This document shows, piece after piece, positions 8,326 to 17,456 of a DNA stretch of 64,000 nt (position 1 is its first letter; each line of letters begins with the position of its first letter). The position numbers were made by a program, and so were the translations under genes. The notes under the pieces are model-generated. The model was not told where the DNA came from and did not search any database. It was given only the letters and a program-made list of their open reading frames with translations. The stretch is taken from positions 51,961 to 115,960 of the forward strand of contig NZ_JAAIWK010000007.1 in NCBI RefSeq assembly GCF_011008565.1, in the 5' to 3' direction. This DNA comes from Heyndrickxia ginsengihumi (GTDB lineage: Bacteria > Bacillota > Bacilli > Bacillales > Bacillaceae_C).

Positions 8326-9647
8326 AAGCTCATGAACTTATTCATATTATGCCTAGCATTAATACCTTTAAATACTATGGAAAAGTTAAAAGAGTGATTG
8401 GATTGATGATTGAGTCACAGGGTCCTGAAAGTTCGATTGGTGAAGTATGTTTTATACGGGTTCAAAGTAAATCAGGTATGAAACGTATTCTGGCAGAAGT
8501 AGTTGGCTTCCGCGATGGAAATGTTATTTTAATGCCCTACACAAATGTTCAAGAAATCTCACCTGGAAGTTTAGTAGAAGCTACTGGGAAATCGCTAGAA
8601 GTAAAAGTCGGACAAGCGTTGCTTGGTAAAGTAATTGATTCCCTTGGTAATCCAATGAGTATGGAGCCGCTGCCGAAAGGTTTAAAATCAATTCCAATTG
8701 ACAGAACTCCTCCGAATCCACTTAAGCGCCCGCCAATTAGAGAATCAATTGAACTAGGGGTTCGCGCAATTGACAGCCTATTAACGGTTGGTTTAGGACA
8801 AAGAATCGGTATTTTTGCTGGAAGCGGCGTAGGAAAAAGCACGCTTTTAGGAATGATTGCCCGCAACACAAATGCGGATATTAATGTGATTGCATTAATA
8901 GGTGAACGAGGCAGAGAAGTACGGGAGTTCATCGAACGAGATCTTGGTGAAGAAGGGTTAAAAAGATCTATCGTTGTCGTTGCAACTTCAGATCAACCTG
9001 CATTAATGCGAATTAAAGCTGCATATACGGCTACTTCGATTGCAGAATTTTTTCGGGATCAAGGGATGAATGTGATGTTTATGATGGATTCCGTCACACG
9101 TGTGGCAATGGCTCAGCGCGAAGTTGGGTTAGCTATTGGTGAGCCTCCTGCTACAAAAGGCTATACACCATCCGTTTTTGCGATTTTACCGAAATTACTT
9201 GAAAGAACAGGTACAAATGAATTCGGTACTATTACCGGTATATACACGGTACTTGTTGATGGTGATGATATGAATGAACCGATTGCAGATACTGTGCGTG
9301 GGATATTAGATGGACACTTTGTACTAGATCGCAATCTTGCTAATAAAGGGCAATATCCAGCAATTGATATTTTACGAAGTGTAAGCCGTTTGATGAATGA
9401 GCTGGCGAGTGAACGGCATCGAAAAGCAGCAGAGAAAATACGAGAACAATTAAGTACGTATCTCAATTCGGAAGATTTAATTAATATTGGCGCATATAAA
9501 CCAGGTGCTTCAAAAGAAATAGATGAAGCAATAGCACAGTATCCAAAAATCGTTTCATTTATTAAGCAAAGCACTGGGTTAAAAATGAGTAAAAGTGAAA
9601 GTGTTGAAGCACTTATTCAATTAGCTGAAACAGGTGAGTGGAAGTGA
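8322..9647 (+). CDS. fliI: Flagellum-specific export ATPase FliI
   Basis: FliI is the hexameric ATPase of the flagellar type III export system, related to F1 beta. It has Walker A GSGVGKST at residues 167-174, the GERGREVREF motif and Walker B with MMDSVTRVAMAQREVGL. The 441-residue length is normal. The TTG at 8322 overlaps the fliH stop, so the two genes are translationally coupled. Confidence 0.97.
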   Translation: MKAHELIHIMPSINTFKYYGKVKRVIGLMIESQGPESSIGEVCFIRVQSKSGMKRILAEVVGFRDGNVILMPYTNVQEISPGSLVEATGKSLEVKVGQALLGKVIDSLGNPMSMEPLPKGLKSIPIDRTPPNPLKRPPIRESIELGVRAIDSLLTVGLGQRIGIFAGSGVGKSTLLGMIARNTNADINVIALIGERGREVREFIERDLGEEGLKRSIVVVATSDQPALMRIKAAYTATSIAEFFRDQGMNVMFMMDSVTRVAMAQREVGLAIGEPPATKGYTPSVFAILPKLLERTGTNEFGTITGIYTVLVDGDDMNEPIADTVRGILDGHFVLDRNLANKGQYPAIDILRSVSRLMNELASERHRKAAEKIREQLSTYLNSEDLINIGAYKPGASKEIDEAIAQYPKIVSFIKQSTGLKMSKSESVEALIQLAETGEWK

Positions 9648-10090
9648 AGTATCATTTTAAGTTTGAAAAAATATTAGATGTGAAAAATAGAGAAAAAGAG
9701 GAAGCACTTTCCACCTATCAACGATCATTGCAAGCATTTGAAAATGTTGCTAAAGAACTATATTCATTATTAAAGAAAAAAGAAGATTTAGAAGCTTTGC
9801 AGGCCCAAAAAATTATTTCAGGATTATCTGTACAAGAAATAAGGCATAATCAGCATTTTTTGGCGGAAATAGAAAAATCAATAAGTTATTATCAACAGTT
9901 ATTAATAAAAGCAAGAAATCGCTTGAACTGGAATCAGCAACAATTACAAGAAAAAAATATTGAAGTGAAGAAGTTTGAAAAAATTAAAGATAAAGATTAT
10001 CAATCCTTTCTGCAAGATATTCGTACCCAAGAAGAAAAACAAATGGATGAAATTTCAAATCTTCAATTTTTTCGTAATGTGAGAAGTTAG
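9644..10090 (+). CDS. fliJ: Flagellar export chaperone FliJ
   Basis: FliJ is a small coiled-coil export chaperone that also contacts FliI and FlhA. The 148-residue protein is almost wholly helical and rich in Glu, Lys and Gln, with the family opening YHFKFEKILDVKNREKEEAL. I favour GTG 9644 because CAGGTGAG lies six bases upstream; GTG 9638 is possible. The gene follows fliI directly, overlapping its stop. Confidence 0.88.
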   Translation: MKYHFKFEKILDVKNREKEEALSTYQRSLQAFENVAKELYSLLKKKEDLEALQAQKIISGLSVQEIRHNQHFLAEIEKSISYYQQLLIKARNRLNWNQQQLQEKNIEVKKFEKIKDKDYQSFLQDIRTQEEKQMDEISNLQFFRNVRS

Positions 10091-10098
10091 GTGAGAAT

Positions 10099-10710
10099 AT
10101 GAAAAAAGCCATTGAAGTAGATAACGAAGTAGAATTGGATGAAAAATCAGGCAGTAAATTGCAATGGATGTTGTATGTTATTGTTATTCCACTTTTATTT
10201 GCCGTTGCAATGGGGCTCGTAATCGCAACATTTTCAGGTATTAATGTGATAACTGAAGCGAAAAAAGTAACAAGCATTTTTAACGGAGATAGTAAACATA
10301 CCGATTCTGAGCAAAATAGTGAGGATACGATCAATCAATATAAAGGACAAATTGACAGTCTCAATACAAAAATTAAAGATAGAGATTACGAAATTAAACA
10401 GCTGCAATCAACATTAGATACAAAAAATCAAAAGGTTAAACAATTGCAACTTGAAATCACAAACTTAAAAAATAAGTTGAGTGAGGCAAGTAAGACTGCT
10501 GCTCAGAATAAAAAATCAATTAAAAATATTGTCAGCACGTATGAGAATATGTCTCCTACAAGTGCGGCGCCAATTATTGAAAAGATGTCTGACAGTGATG
10601 CGACAAGAATATTAGCAAATTTGAGTCCAGAGACATTAGCGAAAGTTCTCGAAGCAATGGATGCTAAAAATGCAGCTAAATATACTCAGTTATTGTCAGC
10701 GAAAAACTAA
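10099..10710 (+). CDS. ylxF: MotE-like/YlxF flagellar operon protein
   Basis: This 203-residue protein has one transmembrane helix near residues 25-47 (WMLYVIVIPLLFAVAMGLVI), an external coiled coil (about residues 80-140) and a C-terminal MgtE-N/MotE-like region with SPTSAAPIIEKMSDSDATRILANL followed by SPETLAKVLEAMD. The same gene, ylxF, sits between fliJ and fliK in B. subtilis. Relatives include the MotE chaperone of alpha-proteobacteria, which stabilises a motility protein; whether this one does is unknown. Confidence 0.8.
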   Translation: MKKAIEVDNEVELDEKSGSKLQWMLYVIVIPLLFAVAMGLVIATFSGINVITEAKKVTSIFNGDSKHTDSEQNSEDTINQYKGQIDSLNTKIKDRDYEIKQLQSTLDTKNQKVKQLQLEITNLKNKLSEASKTAAQNKKSIKNIVSTYENMSPTSAAPIIEKMSDSDATRILANLSPETLAKVLEAMDAKNAAKYTQLLSAKN

Positions 10711-10753
10711 CTAAATAAAAAGAATCATGTTTTATTTGAAAGGAGGTGAAAAA

Positions 10754-12334
10754 GTGAATATAGGTAGTTTGCAGATGAATTCTGATCCTATGCTAATGAT
10801 GCAAACACAAGAACCAAATGAAATTGTAACATCAAATAATTTTTTAAGCCTATGGCAAGGGATGAATGGGGATCAGCAAGGCGATGGAAGTCAAAAAGCA
10901 GTGCCATCGAGCATTACGGATCAATTGCAGAGTATATTGGATTGTTTAACAGGAGATGAAACGAATACTGTGAATAATGGCGATGGTTCCATTACTCTTG
11001 CAAATGCAGATAAACAAATATTGTCAAAATTATTAAAGCAAATTGGGAGTTTGACAAATAAAACGAATGTTAGTATTCAAAAGAAAATGTTAGAAACAAA
11101 AAATGCGCTTGAGAATGGTGATGACATAACAGCGTTAGTAAACTTGGTACAATTAATAGGGCAAATGCCAGTTGAGGATCTCCAAAAATTAGACAAAAGC
11201 TCATTACAGAAGCTTTTTCAACAAGCCAACGCTGTTCAAAATCAAGAGACATCCTCTGTCCAAGCTGGTATCCAACTATTAAAAATGTCAGAGACAAAGG
11301 ATGTTTTAATAGTAAAAATTAAAAAAGCATTAACTCAGCTGAATACTGGTAATGAAGGAGAAAAGGCTTCAAGCAATTTGTTTAATGAACCGTATACTAC
11401 TTGTGGAGCTATAGCCAAATATTTACGCAACTATGGACAGGAAAATACACAAACAAAGACTTTAAGTAGTGGTGTAAATATGAATGTCATATTAAATAAG
11501 GTAATAGATCAGTTAAATAATTTTGTCGGTAATGCGGATGTTAGTAGCAAGCAGAAGCTAGCAGAAAGTATGCTTGCTCTAAAAAATGGGGATATACAAG
11601 AAGCGACTGTAAAAGTGCTTGATGTGTTGAACAATACACCGTCAAAACTATTACTATCTATTGGAAATACAAAAGATTCTCATGAAATAAAGAGCCAGCA
11701 AAATCAATTGACTCTTAATCTTTTAAAAACAGATGGAATTCTGAAAAATGCCTATACCCGTGCTGTAGAGAATGTTAAAAAAACATCGCAAATGTCCGCA
11801 GACAATCATCAGGAAGAAGCGGCTAATAATACAGTGAATTCTATGGGGGCATTAATGACAAAAACAGAACAGTACGTTTTACACGTTAGCGGAGAAGGAA
11901 AGAGTGCTTCATATCAGCAGTTCGTAGCAGATTTTTCGAATATTTTACAACGTGCAAATCTTACTAAAGATACTGGTACAAATAAGCTATTTATTAAATT
12001 GAATCCAGAGAATTTAGGATCTTTAAAAATTGAGTTAATTGATCAAGATGGTGTTTTGACAGCGAAAATTATGACAAGCACAAGTGGAGCAAAAGATTTA
12101 TTAGATTCGCAGTTACAACAGCTGAAACAAGCTTTTGCTGGACAAAATATCCAATTAAATCAAGTTCATGTTATTTATCAGGAATCTAGTTCGCAGTCGC
12201 AACCATTTCAGCAGCAATCTTCGTCACATGAACGTGAACAGCAGCAACAGCAACATAAAGATCATCATGAGGAAGAAACGAAAGATGATTTTTCCGACTT
12301 TTTACTGAACAATCTTATTGAAATGGAAGCGTAG
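10754..12334 (+). CDS. fliK: Flagellar hook-length control protein FliK
   Basis: FliK measures hook length and switches export specificity through FlhB. The start is GTG 10754 behind AAAGGAGGTG; an in-frame ATG at 10727 would place the Shine-Dalgarno sequence inside the coding region. The 526-residue product has a low-complexity, Gln/Ser/Asn-rich N-terminal ruler region and a conserved C-terminal domain with LFIKLNPENLGSLKIELI and the downstream QLKQAFAGQNIQL. The end is a Gln/His/Ser-rich tail followed by an acidic patch. It precedes flgD as in related genomes. Confidence 0.88.
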   Translation: MNIGSLQMNSDPMLMMQTQEPNEIVTSNNFLSLWQGMNGDQQGDGSQKAVPSSITDQLQSILDCLTGDETNTVNNGDGSITLANADKQILSKLLKQIGSLTNKTNVSIQKKMLETKNALENGDDITALVNLVQLIGQMPVEDLQKLDKSSLQKLFQQANAVQNQETSSVQAGIQLLKMSETKDVLIVKIKKALTQLNTGNEGEKASSNLFNEPYTTCGAIAKYLRNYGQENTQTKTLSSGVNMNVILNKVIDQLNNFVGNADVSSKQKLAESMLALKNGDIQEATVKVLDVLNNTPSKLLLSIGNTKDSHEIKSQQNQLTLNLLKTDGILKNAYTRAVENVKKTSQMSADNHQEEAANNTVNSMGALMTKTEQYVLHVSGEGKSASYQQFVADFSNILQRANLTKDTGTNKLFIKLNPENLGSLKIELIDQDGVLTAKIMTSTSGAKDLLDSQLQQLKQAFAGQNIQLNQVHVIYQESSSQSQPFQQQSSSHEREQQQQQHKDHHEEETKDDFSDFLLNNLIEMEA

Positions 12335-12343
12335 GTGAAGAAT

Positions 12344-12970
12344 GTGGCAAATACAGTAAATTCCGATCTTTATTTAAGTTCGGCGCAAAATGCAAGTAAT
12401 ACGACAAGAGAAACAGGTAGCACACTAGGAAAAGATGATTTCCTAAAATTATTAATGACACAATTAGAAAACCAGGATCCAACAAATCCTATGGATGATA
12501 CACAATTCATTGCGCAAATGGCCCAATTTTCTTCATTGGAGCAAATGACGAATATGACCGACCAAATGCAAAAACTTCAACAAATTACATATAGTCAATT
12601 TGTTGGTAAAGATGTGTCATGGCAAAAGTCGACAGACAATGACAGTAATGCAACAGATCAATCTGCGAGTGGAACTGGAAAAATTTCGAGTGTTTCTTTT
12701 AATGATGATGGTAGTGTGTCATTTACTTTGCAAGATGGAACGGTGTTGTCGTCTGATGATATTAGTAAAATAACGGATGATTCAACATCTAATTTAACAC
12801 TTGTTCAAGCAAGTTATTTAATAGGTAAACATATTACTTGGCAGAACGATAATAATGAAGATGAAAGTGCAACTGTGACAGCTGTATCTGTTAAAGATGG
12901 GTCTTCTTTATTAACTTTAGATAATGGAGATACGATAACATCCGATCAGATTCTCAAAATATCACAATAG
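12344..12970 (+). CDS. flgD: Flagellar hook-capping protein FlgD
   Basis: FlgD forms the hook cap needed for FlgE polymerisation. The 208-residue protein shows the classic N-terminal motif [19 protein letters not shown] followed by [20 protein letters not shown]. Its C-terminal part carries two tandem similar blocks (FVGKDVSWQ / LIGKHITWQ, each followed by a beta-rich segment), an internal duplication. GTG 12344 is preferred over GTG 12335 because AGGTGA precedes it at proper spacing. Confidence 0.93.
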   Translation: MANTVNSDLYLSSAQNASNTTRETGSTLGKDDFLKLLMTQLENQDPTNPMDDTQFIAQMAQFSSLEQMTNMTDQMQKLQQITYSQFVGKDVSWQKSTDNDSNATDQSASGTGKISSVSFNDDGSVSFTLQDGTVLSSDDISKITDDSTSNLTLVQASYLIGKHITWQNDNNEDESATVTAVSVKDGSSLLTLDNGDTITSDQILKISQ

Positions 12971-12981
12971 GAAGTGGTCAA

Positions 12982-13374
12982 ATGGATAAGATTTATCCAC
13001 AACTTCCATTGCAAAGGATTGCGAGTAACCGTTCATACAATAAAGTGAATGAAGCACCTTCGGCAAATAGTTTTAAAAATTATTTGCAAGATTCTTTATC
13101 TAAGCAGGCAAATGAATCTACTTTAAAAATAAGTAAGCATGCAAGCGATAGAATTGAGCAACGAGGGATTGAACTGGACGCTTCAACATGGAATAAAATC
13201 GGTTCTAAAGTTTCTGAAGCGAAGAAAAAAGGGATCAATGAAACGTTAGTACTTGTTAAAAATGCTGCATTGATTGTTAGTGCGAAAAATGAAACGGTTA
13301 TTACAGCAATGGACCGACAAGAAGCAGGCGCGCAAATTTTTAGTAATATAAATGGTGCCATTATTTTAGATTAA
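12982..13374 (+). CDS. Conserved flagellar operon protein (TIGR02530-type)
   Basis: This 130-residue soluble protein has the conserved block ISKHASDRIEQRGIELD (residues about 50-66) and ends in DRQEAGAQIFSNINGAIILD. Such proteins occur between flgD and the hook gene in Bacillales and other Firmicutes; I assign it to the TIGR02530 flagellar operon family from memory. The position next to flgD and flgE suggests a role in hook assembly or its control, but no activity can be read from the sequence. Confidence 0.75.
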   Translation: MDKIYPQLPLQRIASNRSYNKVNEAPSANSFKNYLQDSLSKQANESTLKISKHASDRIEQRGIELDASTWNKIGSKVSEAKKKGINETLVLVKNAALIVSAKNETVITAMDRQEAGAQIFSNINGAIILD

Positions 13375-13452
13375 AGGCTGGACCTTGATAGGAAGCCTGT
13401 GCTGTGGATTGATTGAAGCAGCATATTCAACATTTGGAAGGGGAACAAAAAA

Positions 13453-14247
13453 ATGCTTAGGTCATTATATTCTGGAATTAGTGGGATGAAAAACTTTCAA
13501 ACAAAATTAGATACGATTGGGAATAACATTGCAAATGTAAATACTTATGGTTATAAAAAGGCCCGTGTCACATTTAAAGATGCAATTAGCCAAACCTCTT
13601 CAGGAGCAACCGGTCCGCAAGCAAATAAAGGAGGAACAAATGCGGTTCAAGTAGGTTTAGGATCAAAAGTAGGATCTATTGATACGATTGATACACAAGG
13701 TAGTTTTGAAACAACTGGACGTGTTCTTGATTTAGCGATTAGTGGCGATGGATATTTTGAGGTAACTGATGGAAGTCAAAATTACTATACACGTGCTGGA
13801 AACTTTTATCTTGATGCAGACAATAATCTTGTAAATTCAGATGGCTTTAAAGTTTTAGGTACAAATGGACAAGCAATTAATTTATCATCTTTAGATGGTA
13901 AGAGCTTTGATATCGGCACTGATGGTTCGATAAACTATACAGATGCTAATGGAAATCCAGCAACTTTAAATCAGAAAATCGCAATAGCTACATTCGCCAA
14001 CCCTTCTGGTTTAACAAAAGAAGGCGGAAATTTATATAGTGAAAGTGTAAACTCGGGTGCTCCGAATACTACGGCTGCTAGTAATAACCAAGGGACAATC
14101 AATTCAGGTTATTTGGAAATGTCCAACGTCGATTTATCAGATGAGTTAACAAATATGATCGTTGCTGAGCGTGGTTTCCAAGCTAATACACGTATTATTA
14201 CAACCTCAGATGAAATTTTACAAGAACTCGTAAATCTAAAACGATAG
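13453..14247 (+). CDS. flgE: Flagellar hook protein FlgE (FlgG/FlgF/FlgE family)
   Basis: This 264-residue axial protein begins MLRSLYSGISGMKNFQTKLD and contains IGNNIANVNTYGYKKARV, the family signature, plus a C-terminal end with SNVDLSDELTNMIVAERGFQANTRIITTSDEILQ-type helix. In B. subtilis the gene at this site was first called flgG and encodes the hook protein FlgE; its short length (264) is shared. A FlgG-type distal rod role cannot be excluded from sequence alone. A perfect hairpin lies directly after the stop codon. Confidence 0.88.
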   Translation: MLRSLYSGISGMKNFQTKLDTIGNNIANVNTYGYKKARVTFKDAISQTSSGATGPQANKGGTNAVQVGLGSKVGSIDTIDTQGSFETTGRVLDLAISGDGYFEVTDGSQNYYTRAGNFYLDADNNLVNSDGFKVLGTNGQAINLSSLDGKSFDIGTDGSINYTDANGNPATLNQKIAIATFANPSGLTKEGGNLYSESVNSGAPNTTAASNNQGTINSGYLEMSNVDLSDELTNMIVAERGFQANTRIITTSDEILQELVNLKR

Positions 14248-14254
14248 GGGGTAA

Positions 14255-14278
14255 GGACTAAGGTTCGTACCTTAGTCC
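14255..14278 (+). other. Perfect hairpin between the Shine-Dalgarno sequence and start of flbD
   Basis: GGACTAAGGT (14255-14264) and ACCTTAGTCC (14269-14278) form a 10-bp stem with a TCGT loop. The only purine-rich ribosome site (AGGGGGT at 14246-14252) is upstream of the hairpin, and the flbD TTG is at 14287. Folding would place the two about ten bases apart. The downstream T-rich run is weak, so a terminator or attenuator role is possible but less likely. Confidence 0.8.
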
Positions 14279-14286
14279 GTCTTATT

Positions 14287-14508
14287 TTGATCCTCGTTAC
14301 TAGACTGAATGACACAGCATTTATGATTAATGCTCTGTACATAGAAACAATTGAAAGTCTTCCAGATACAAAGATTACATTAACAAATGGACATACCTAT
14401 ATTGTGAAAGAAACGAGAGAACAAGTTGAACGTAAAATAGTAGATTTTTATCGTTCAATATCTTTGCTAGGTAGGGATATGGGAGAGGAGAATCAGCATG
14501 AAAAATAA
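14287..14508 (+). CDS. swrD: FlbD/SwrD-family flagellar protein
   Basis: This 73-residue protein matches the FlbD/SwrD family: it opens with the VTRLND motif, then FMINALYIETIESLPDTKI and a C-terminal charged helix. B. subtilis SwrD sits at the same site and raises flagellar torque for swarming. The TTG at 14287 is chosen because the VTRLN motif is a family hallmark; an in-frame ATG at 14323 would lose it. No ribosome site lies in the eight bases before the start; a hairpin intervenes. The end overlaps fliL by 11 bases. Confidence 0.82.
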   Translation: MILVTRLNDTAFMINALYIETIESLPDTKITLTNGHTYIVKETREQVERKIVDFYRSISLLGRDMGEENQHEK

Positions 14509-14923
14509 GATGATCCGGACGATGCTTATTATGGTTTCGATTATATTATTAGCGGGTGTCGTCACATTAGTCATCATATTCAAAACAGAACATACTCAAA
14601 AAAAAAGTTCACCTAGTATAGATGAGGTAGTAAAATCATCTGTTGATATTGATCAGATGACGACGAATTTAAAGGATAATCACATCGTTCAAATCTCAAT
14701 AAGGCTTGAGGCGAATGATAAGAAAGCTAAAGAAGAATTAACAAAAAGAGATTTTCAAATAAAAGATATGATGATTGATGAGTTATCTGAAATGACTAGC
14801 AAAGATTTACAAGGTGAAAAGGGAAAAGTGAAATTTAAAACGGATTTGAAGAACCGTTTAAACAAAGTGATGCAAGATGGAGAAGTAGTAAATGTTTATA
14901 TCACTTCTTATGTCATTCAGTAA
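14498..14923 (+). CDS. fliL: Flagellar basal body-associated protein FliL
   Basis: FliL is a single-pass membrane protein next to the stator that supports torque. The 141-residue protein has one transmembrane helix at about residues 5-27 (MIRTMLIMVSIILLAGVVTL) and an external domain with VQISIRLEANDKKAKEELTK and a C-terminal LNKVMQDGEVVNVYITSYVIQ, as in the family. GGGAGAGGAG provides the ribosome site inside the flbD 3' end. Confidence 0.92.
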   Translation: MKNKMIRTMLIMVSIILLAGVVTLVIIFKTEHTQKKSSPSIDEVVKSSVDIDQMTTNLKDNHIVQISIRLEANDKKAKEELTKRDFQIKDMMIDELSEMTSKDLQGEKGKVKFKTDLKNRLNKVMQDGEVVNVYITSYVIQ

Positions 14924-14965
14924 TTTATTCACTTAAATTACGTTTTTAAGAAGGGGGGGACTGAC

Positions 14966-15961
14966 TTGCCAGAAGAAATTTTATCTCAATCTGAAATAGA
15001 TGCGTTGTTATCAGCACTGTCAACAGGTGAAATGAATGCTGAGGAAATAAAAAAAGAACCAGCTAAAAAGATAAAGGTTTATGACTTTAAGAGAGCCTTA
15101 CGTTTTTCGAAAGACCAAATTCGCAGCCTTGCAAGAGTCCATGAAAATTTTGCTAGAATTTTAACAACGTATTTTTCAGCACAGCTACGAACATACGTAC
15201 AAATTAATGTTGCTTCAGTTGATCAGGTCCCTTATGAGGAATTTGTTAGATCCGTACCGAAATTAACGATATTAACGGTTTACGATGTTCCTCCGTTAGA
15301 AGGTAATATTATTATGGAAATTAACCCTAATATTGCCTACTCTATGATTGATCGTGTCTTAGGAGGATATGGTGAAAGTATTAATAAAATTGAAAAGCTC
15401 ACTGAAATAGAAAAAAAAATCATGACTCGCTTATTTGAACAAGTAATTGATCAATTACAAGAGGCATGGAGTGAAGTAACGGAGATTAATCCCGTTCTGT
15501 CAAATTTGGAAGTGAATCCTCAATTTTTGCAAATGATCTCTCCGAATGAAACAGTAGTTGTCATTTCTTTTAATACGACGATTGGTGATACGACAGGAAT
15601 GATTAATCTTTGCTTACCGCAGGTTGTATTAGATCCCATCATCCCAAATCTTTCGGGACACTATTGGATGCGGCAAAGTGACAGCCATATGGATCCAGAG
15701 ACACAGCGATTATTGGAAGATGGAATTAAAGAGGCAAAGGTTCCGCTTGTAGTTGAACTTGGTTCAACACAAATTAAAATTGAAGAGTTTTTAAACATAG
15801 AACTAGGTGATGTAATCACTTTAAATCAATCAATTGAGGAACCTTTGAAGCTTAAAGTAGATCATATTCCTAAATTTATCGGACAGCCGGGTAAAGTTGG
15901 TTCTAAAATGGCAGTACAAATTTTGAATATGTTAACGAAAGGGGATGATGATCATGAGTGA
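14966..15961 (+). CDS. fliM: Flagellar motor switch protein FliM
   Basis: FliM is a C-ring protein that binds CheY-P. The N-terminal CheY-binding peptide ILSQSEIDALLSAL (residues 5-18) is present, followed by the CheC-like middle domain and a C-terminal SpoA/FliN-like domain (VVELGSTQIKIEEFLNIELG). The 331-residue length is normal. The TTG at 14966 follows a strong GAAGGGGGGGA. Its 3' end overlaps fliY by 8 bases. Confidence 0.96.
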   Translation: MPEEILSQSEIDALLSALSTGEMNAEEIKKEPAKKIKVYDFKRALRFSKDQIRSLARVHENFARILTTYFSAQLRTYVQINVASVDQVPYEEFVRSVPKLTILTVYDVPPLEGNIIMEINPNIAYSMIDRVLGGYGESINKIEKLTEIEKKIMTRLFEQVIDQLQEAWSEVTEINPVLSNLEVNPQFLQMISPNETVVVISFNTTIGDTTGMINLCLPQVVLDPIIPNLSGHYWMRQSDSHMDPETQRLLEDGIKEAKVPLVVELGSTQIKIEEFLNIELGDVITLNQSIEEPLKLKVDHIPKFIGQPGKVGSKMAVQILNMLTKGDDDHE

Positions 15962-17060
15962 TATGCTATCTCAAGAAGAAATTGATGCTCTTTTAAATGG
16001 AACAGCTTCTACTGAGAATTCAGAGCAAACAGAGCATAAACCTCAAGTTGAAGACTTTTTAACATCAATGGAAAGAGATACGTTAGGAGAGATAGGAAAT
16101 ATATCATTTGGCAGTTCTGCAACAGCCTTATCTACATTACTCTCTCAAAAAGTGGAAATTACAACACCTGAAGTAGGAATTATCGAACGACAACGTTTAA
16201 AAGATGAATTTCCTCATCCTTATGTAGCTATTCAAGTTAAGTATACAGAAGGTTTTTCAGGAACAAATGTGCTTGTTATTAAACAGGCGGATGCAGCAAT
16301 TATTGCAGATTTAATGTTGGGTGGTACAGGAGAGAATCCCGAGCAGGAACTTGGAGACATTCATTTAAGTGCTGTTCAAGAAGCGATGAATCAAATGATG
16401 GGTTCTGCTGCTACATCAATGTCAACTGTCTTTAGCAAAAGAATTGATATTTCTCCTCCAAATGTTTCTTTATTAAACATAATGGAAGGTGAAGGAACCG
16501 AAAATTTACCAGAACAAGATTTACTAGTTAAAGTTTCTTTTCGGTTAATGATTGGTAATTTAATTGACTCAAAAATAATGCAAATTGTACCACTTACTTT
16601 TGCAAAAAGTTTAGTTTCAGAATTAATTAATGAGAATGCAAGTAGTGAAAGTAGTATACAAGAAACTGCTGCTGCTCAAGAGGCAACTTTAGTTCAAGAA
16701 ATAAAAGTTGAAGCGGAACAGCAAACTCAGACGCAACAAGAACAAAATGTACAGCCTGCTGTTTTCACGAATTTTGAGACGGCTTCACCACAACTAGAAA
16801 TGAAAAATTTAGATATGCTACTAGATATTCCGTTGCAAGTAACTGTTGAGTTAGGAAGAACAACAAAAACGGTGAAGGAAATACTGGAAATGGGGCCAGG
16901 CTCGATTATCGAGTTAGACAAGCTTGCTGGGGAGCCGGTAGATATTTTAGTAAATAATCAATTGATTGCAATTGGTGAAGTTGTTGTAATTGATGAGAAC
17001 TTTGGGGTTCGAGTTACAGATATTGTAAGTAAAAAAGATAGACTAAAAAAGTTAAATTAG
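15954..17060 (+). CDS. fliY: Flagellar motor switch phosphatase FliY
   Basis: FliY is the Gram-positive C-ring protein that combines a CheC-like CheY-P phosphatase with a FliN-like domain. Residues 1-15 hold a CheY-binding peptide (MLSQEEIDALLNG), then come the phosphatase motifs (TLGEIGNISFGSSATALS and AVQEAMNQMMGSAATSMS), a Gln/Glu-rich linker (about residues 235-275) and the FliN domain (LLDIPLQVTVELGRTTKTV). The 368-residue protein starts at ATG 15954, which has AAAGGGGATG upstream; ATGs at 15945 and 15948 overlap that site. Confidence 0.95.
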   Translation: MSDMLSQEEIDALLNGTASTENSEQTEHKPQVEDFLTSMERDTLGEIGNISFGSSATALSTLLSQKVEITTPEVGIIERQRLKDEFPHPYVAIQVKYTEGFSGTNVLVIKQADAAIIADLMLGGTGENPEQELGDIHLSAVQEAMNQMMGSAATSMSTVFSKRIDISPPNVSLLNIMEGEGTENLPEQDLLVKVSFRLMIGNLIDSKIMQIVPLTFAKSLVSELINENASSESSIQETAAAQEATLVQEIKVEAEQQTQTQQEQNVQPAVFTNFETASPQLEMKNLDMLLDIPLQVTVELGRTTKTVKEILEMGPGSIIELDKLAGEPVDILVNNQLIAIGEVVVIDENFGVRVTDIVSKKDRLKKLN

Positions 17061-17074
17061 TGGAGGGATAAACA

Positions 17075-17437
17075 TTGGCAAATAAAATTTTAATTGTAGA
17101 CGATGCAGCTTTTATGAGAATGATGATTAAGGATATATTAACGAAGAATGGTTATGAGGTTGTTGCGGAAGCTTCCGATGGTGCTCAGGCGGTGGAAAAA
17201 TATCAAGAATTACGCCCAGATCTTGTCACAATGGATATTACGATGCCAGAAGTGGATGGTATTTCTGCATTAAAACAAATAAAGCAAATGGATCCAAACG
17301 CAAGAGTAATTATGTGCTCCGCAATGGGTCAACAAGCAATGGTTATTGATGCAATCCAAGCAGGAGCTAAAGACTTTATTGTAAAACCGTTCCAAGCGGA
17401 TCGTGTAATTGAAGCCATTCAAAAAGCACTTAGCTAA
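17075..17437 (+). CDS. cheY: Chemotaxis response regulator CheY
   Basis: CheY is the single-domain receiver that carries the phosphate from CheA to the FliM/FliY switch. All key residues are visible: Asp9 and Asp10 (acidic pocket), Asp54 (phosphorylation site), Ser82 and Lys104. The 120-residue length is standard. It starts at TTG 17075 behind GTGGAGGGAT and follows fliY by 14 bases. Confidence 0.97.
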   Translation: MANKILIVDDAAFMRMMIKDILTKNGYEVVAEASDGAQAVEKYQELRPDLVTMDITMPEVDGISALKQIKQMDPNARVIMCSAMGQQAMVIDAIQAGAKDFIVKPFQADRVIEAIQKALS

Positions 17438-17456
17438 CTAAGAGGGTGACAACAGT

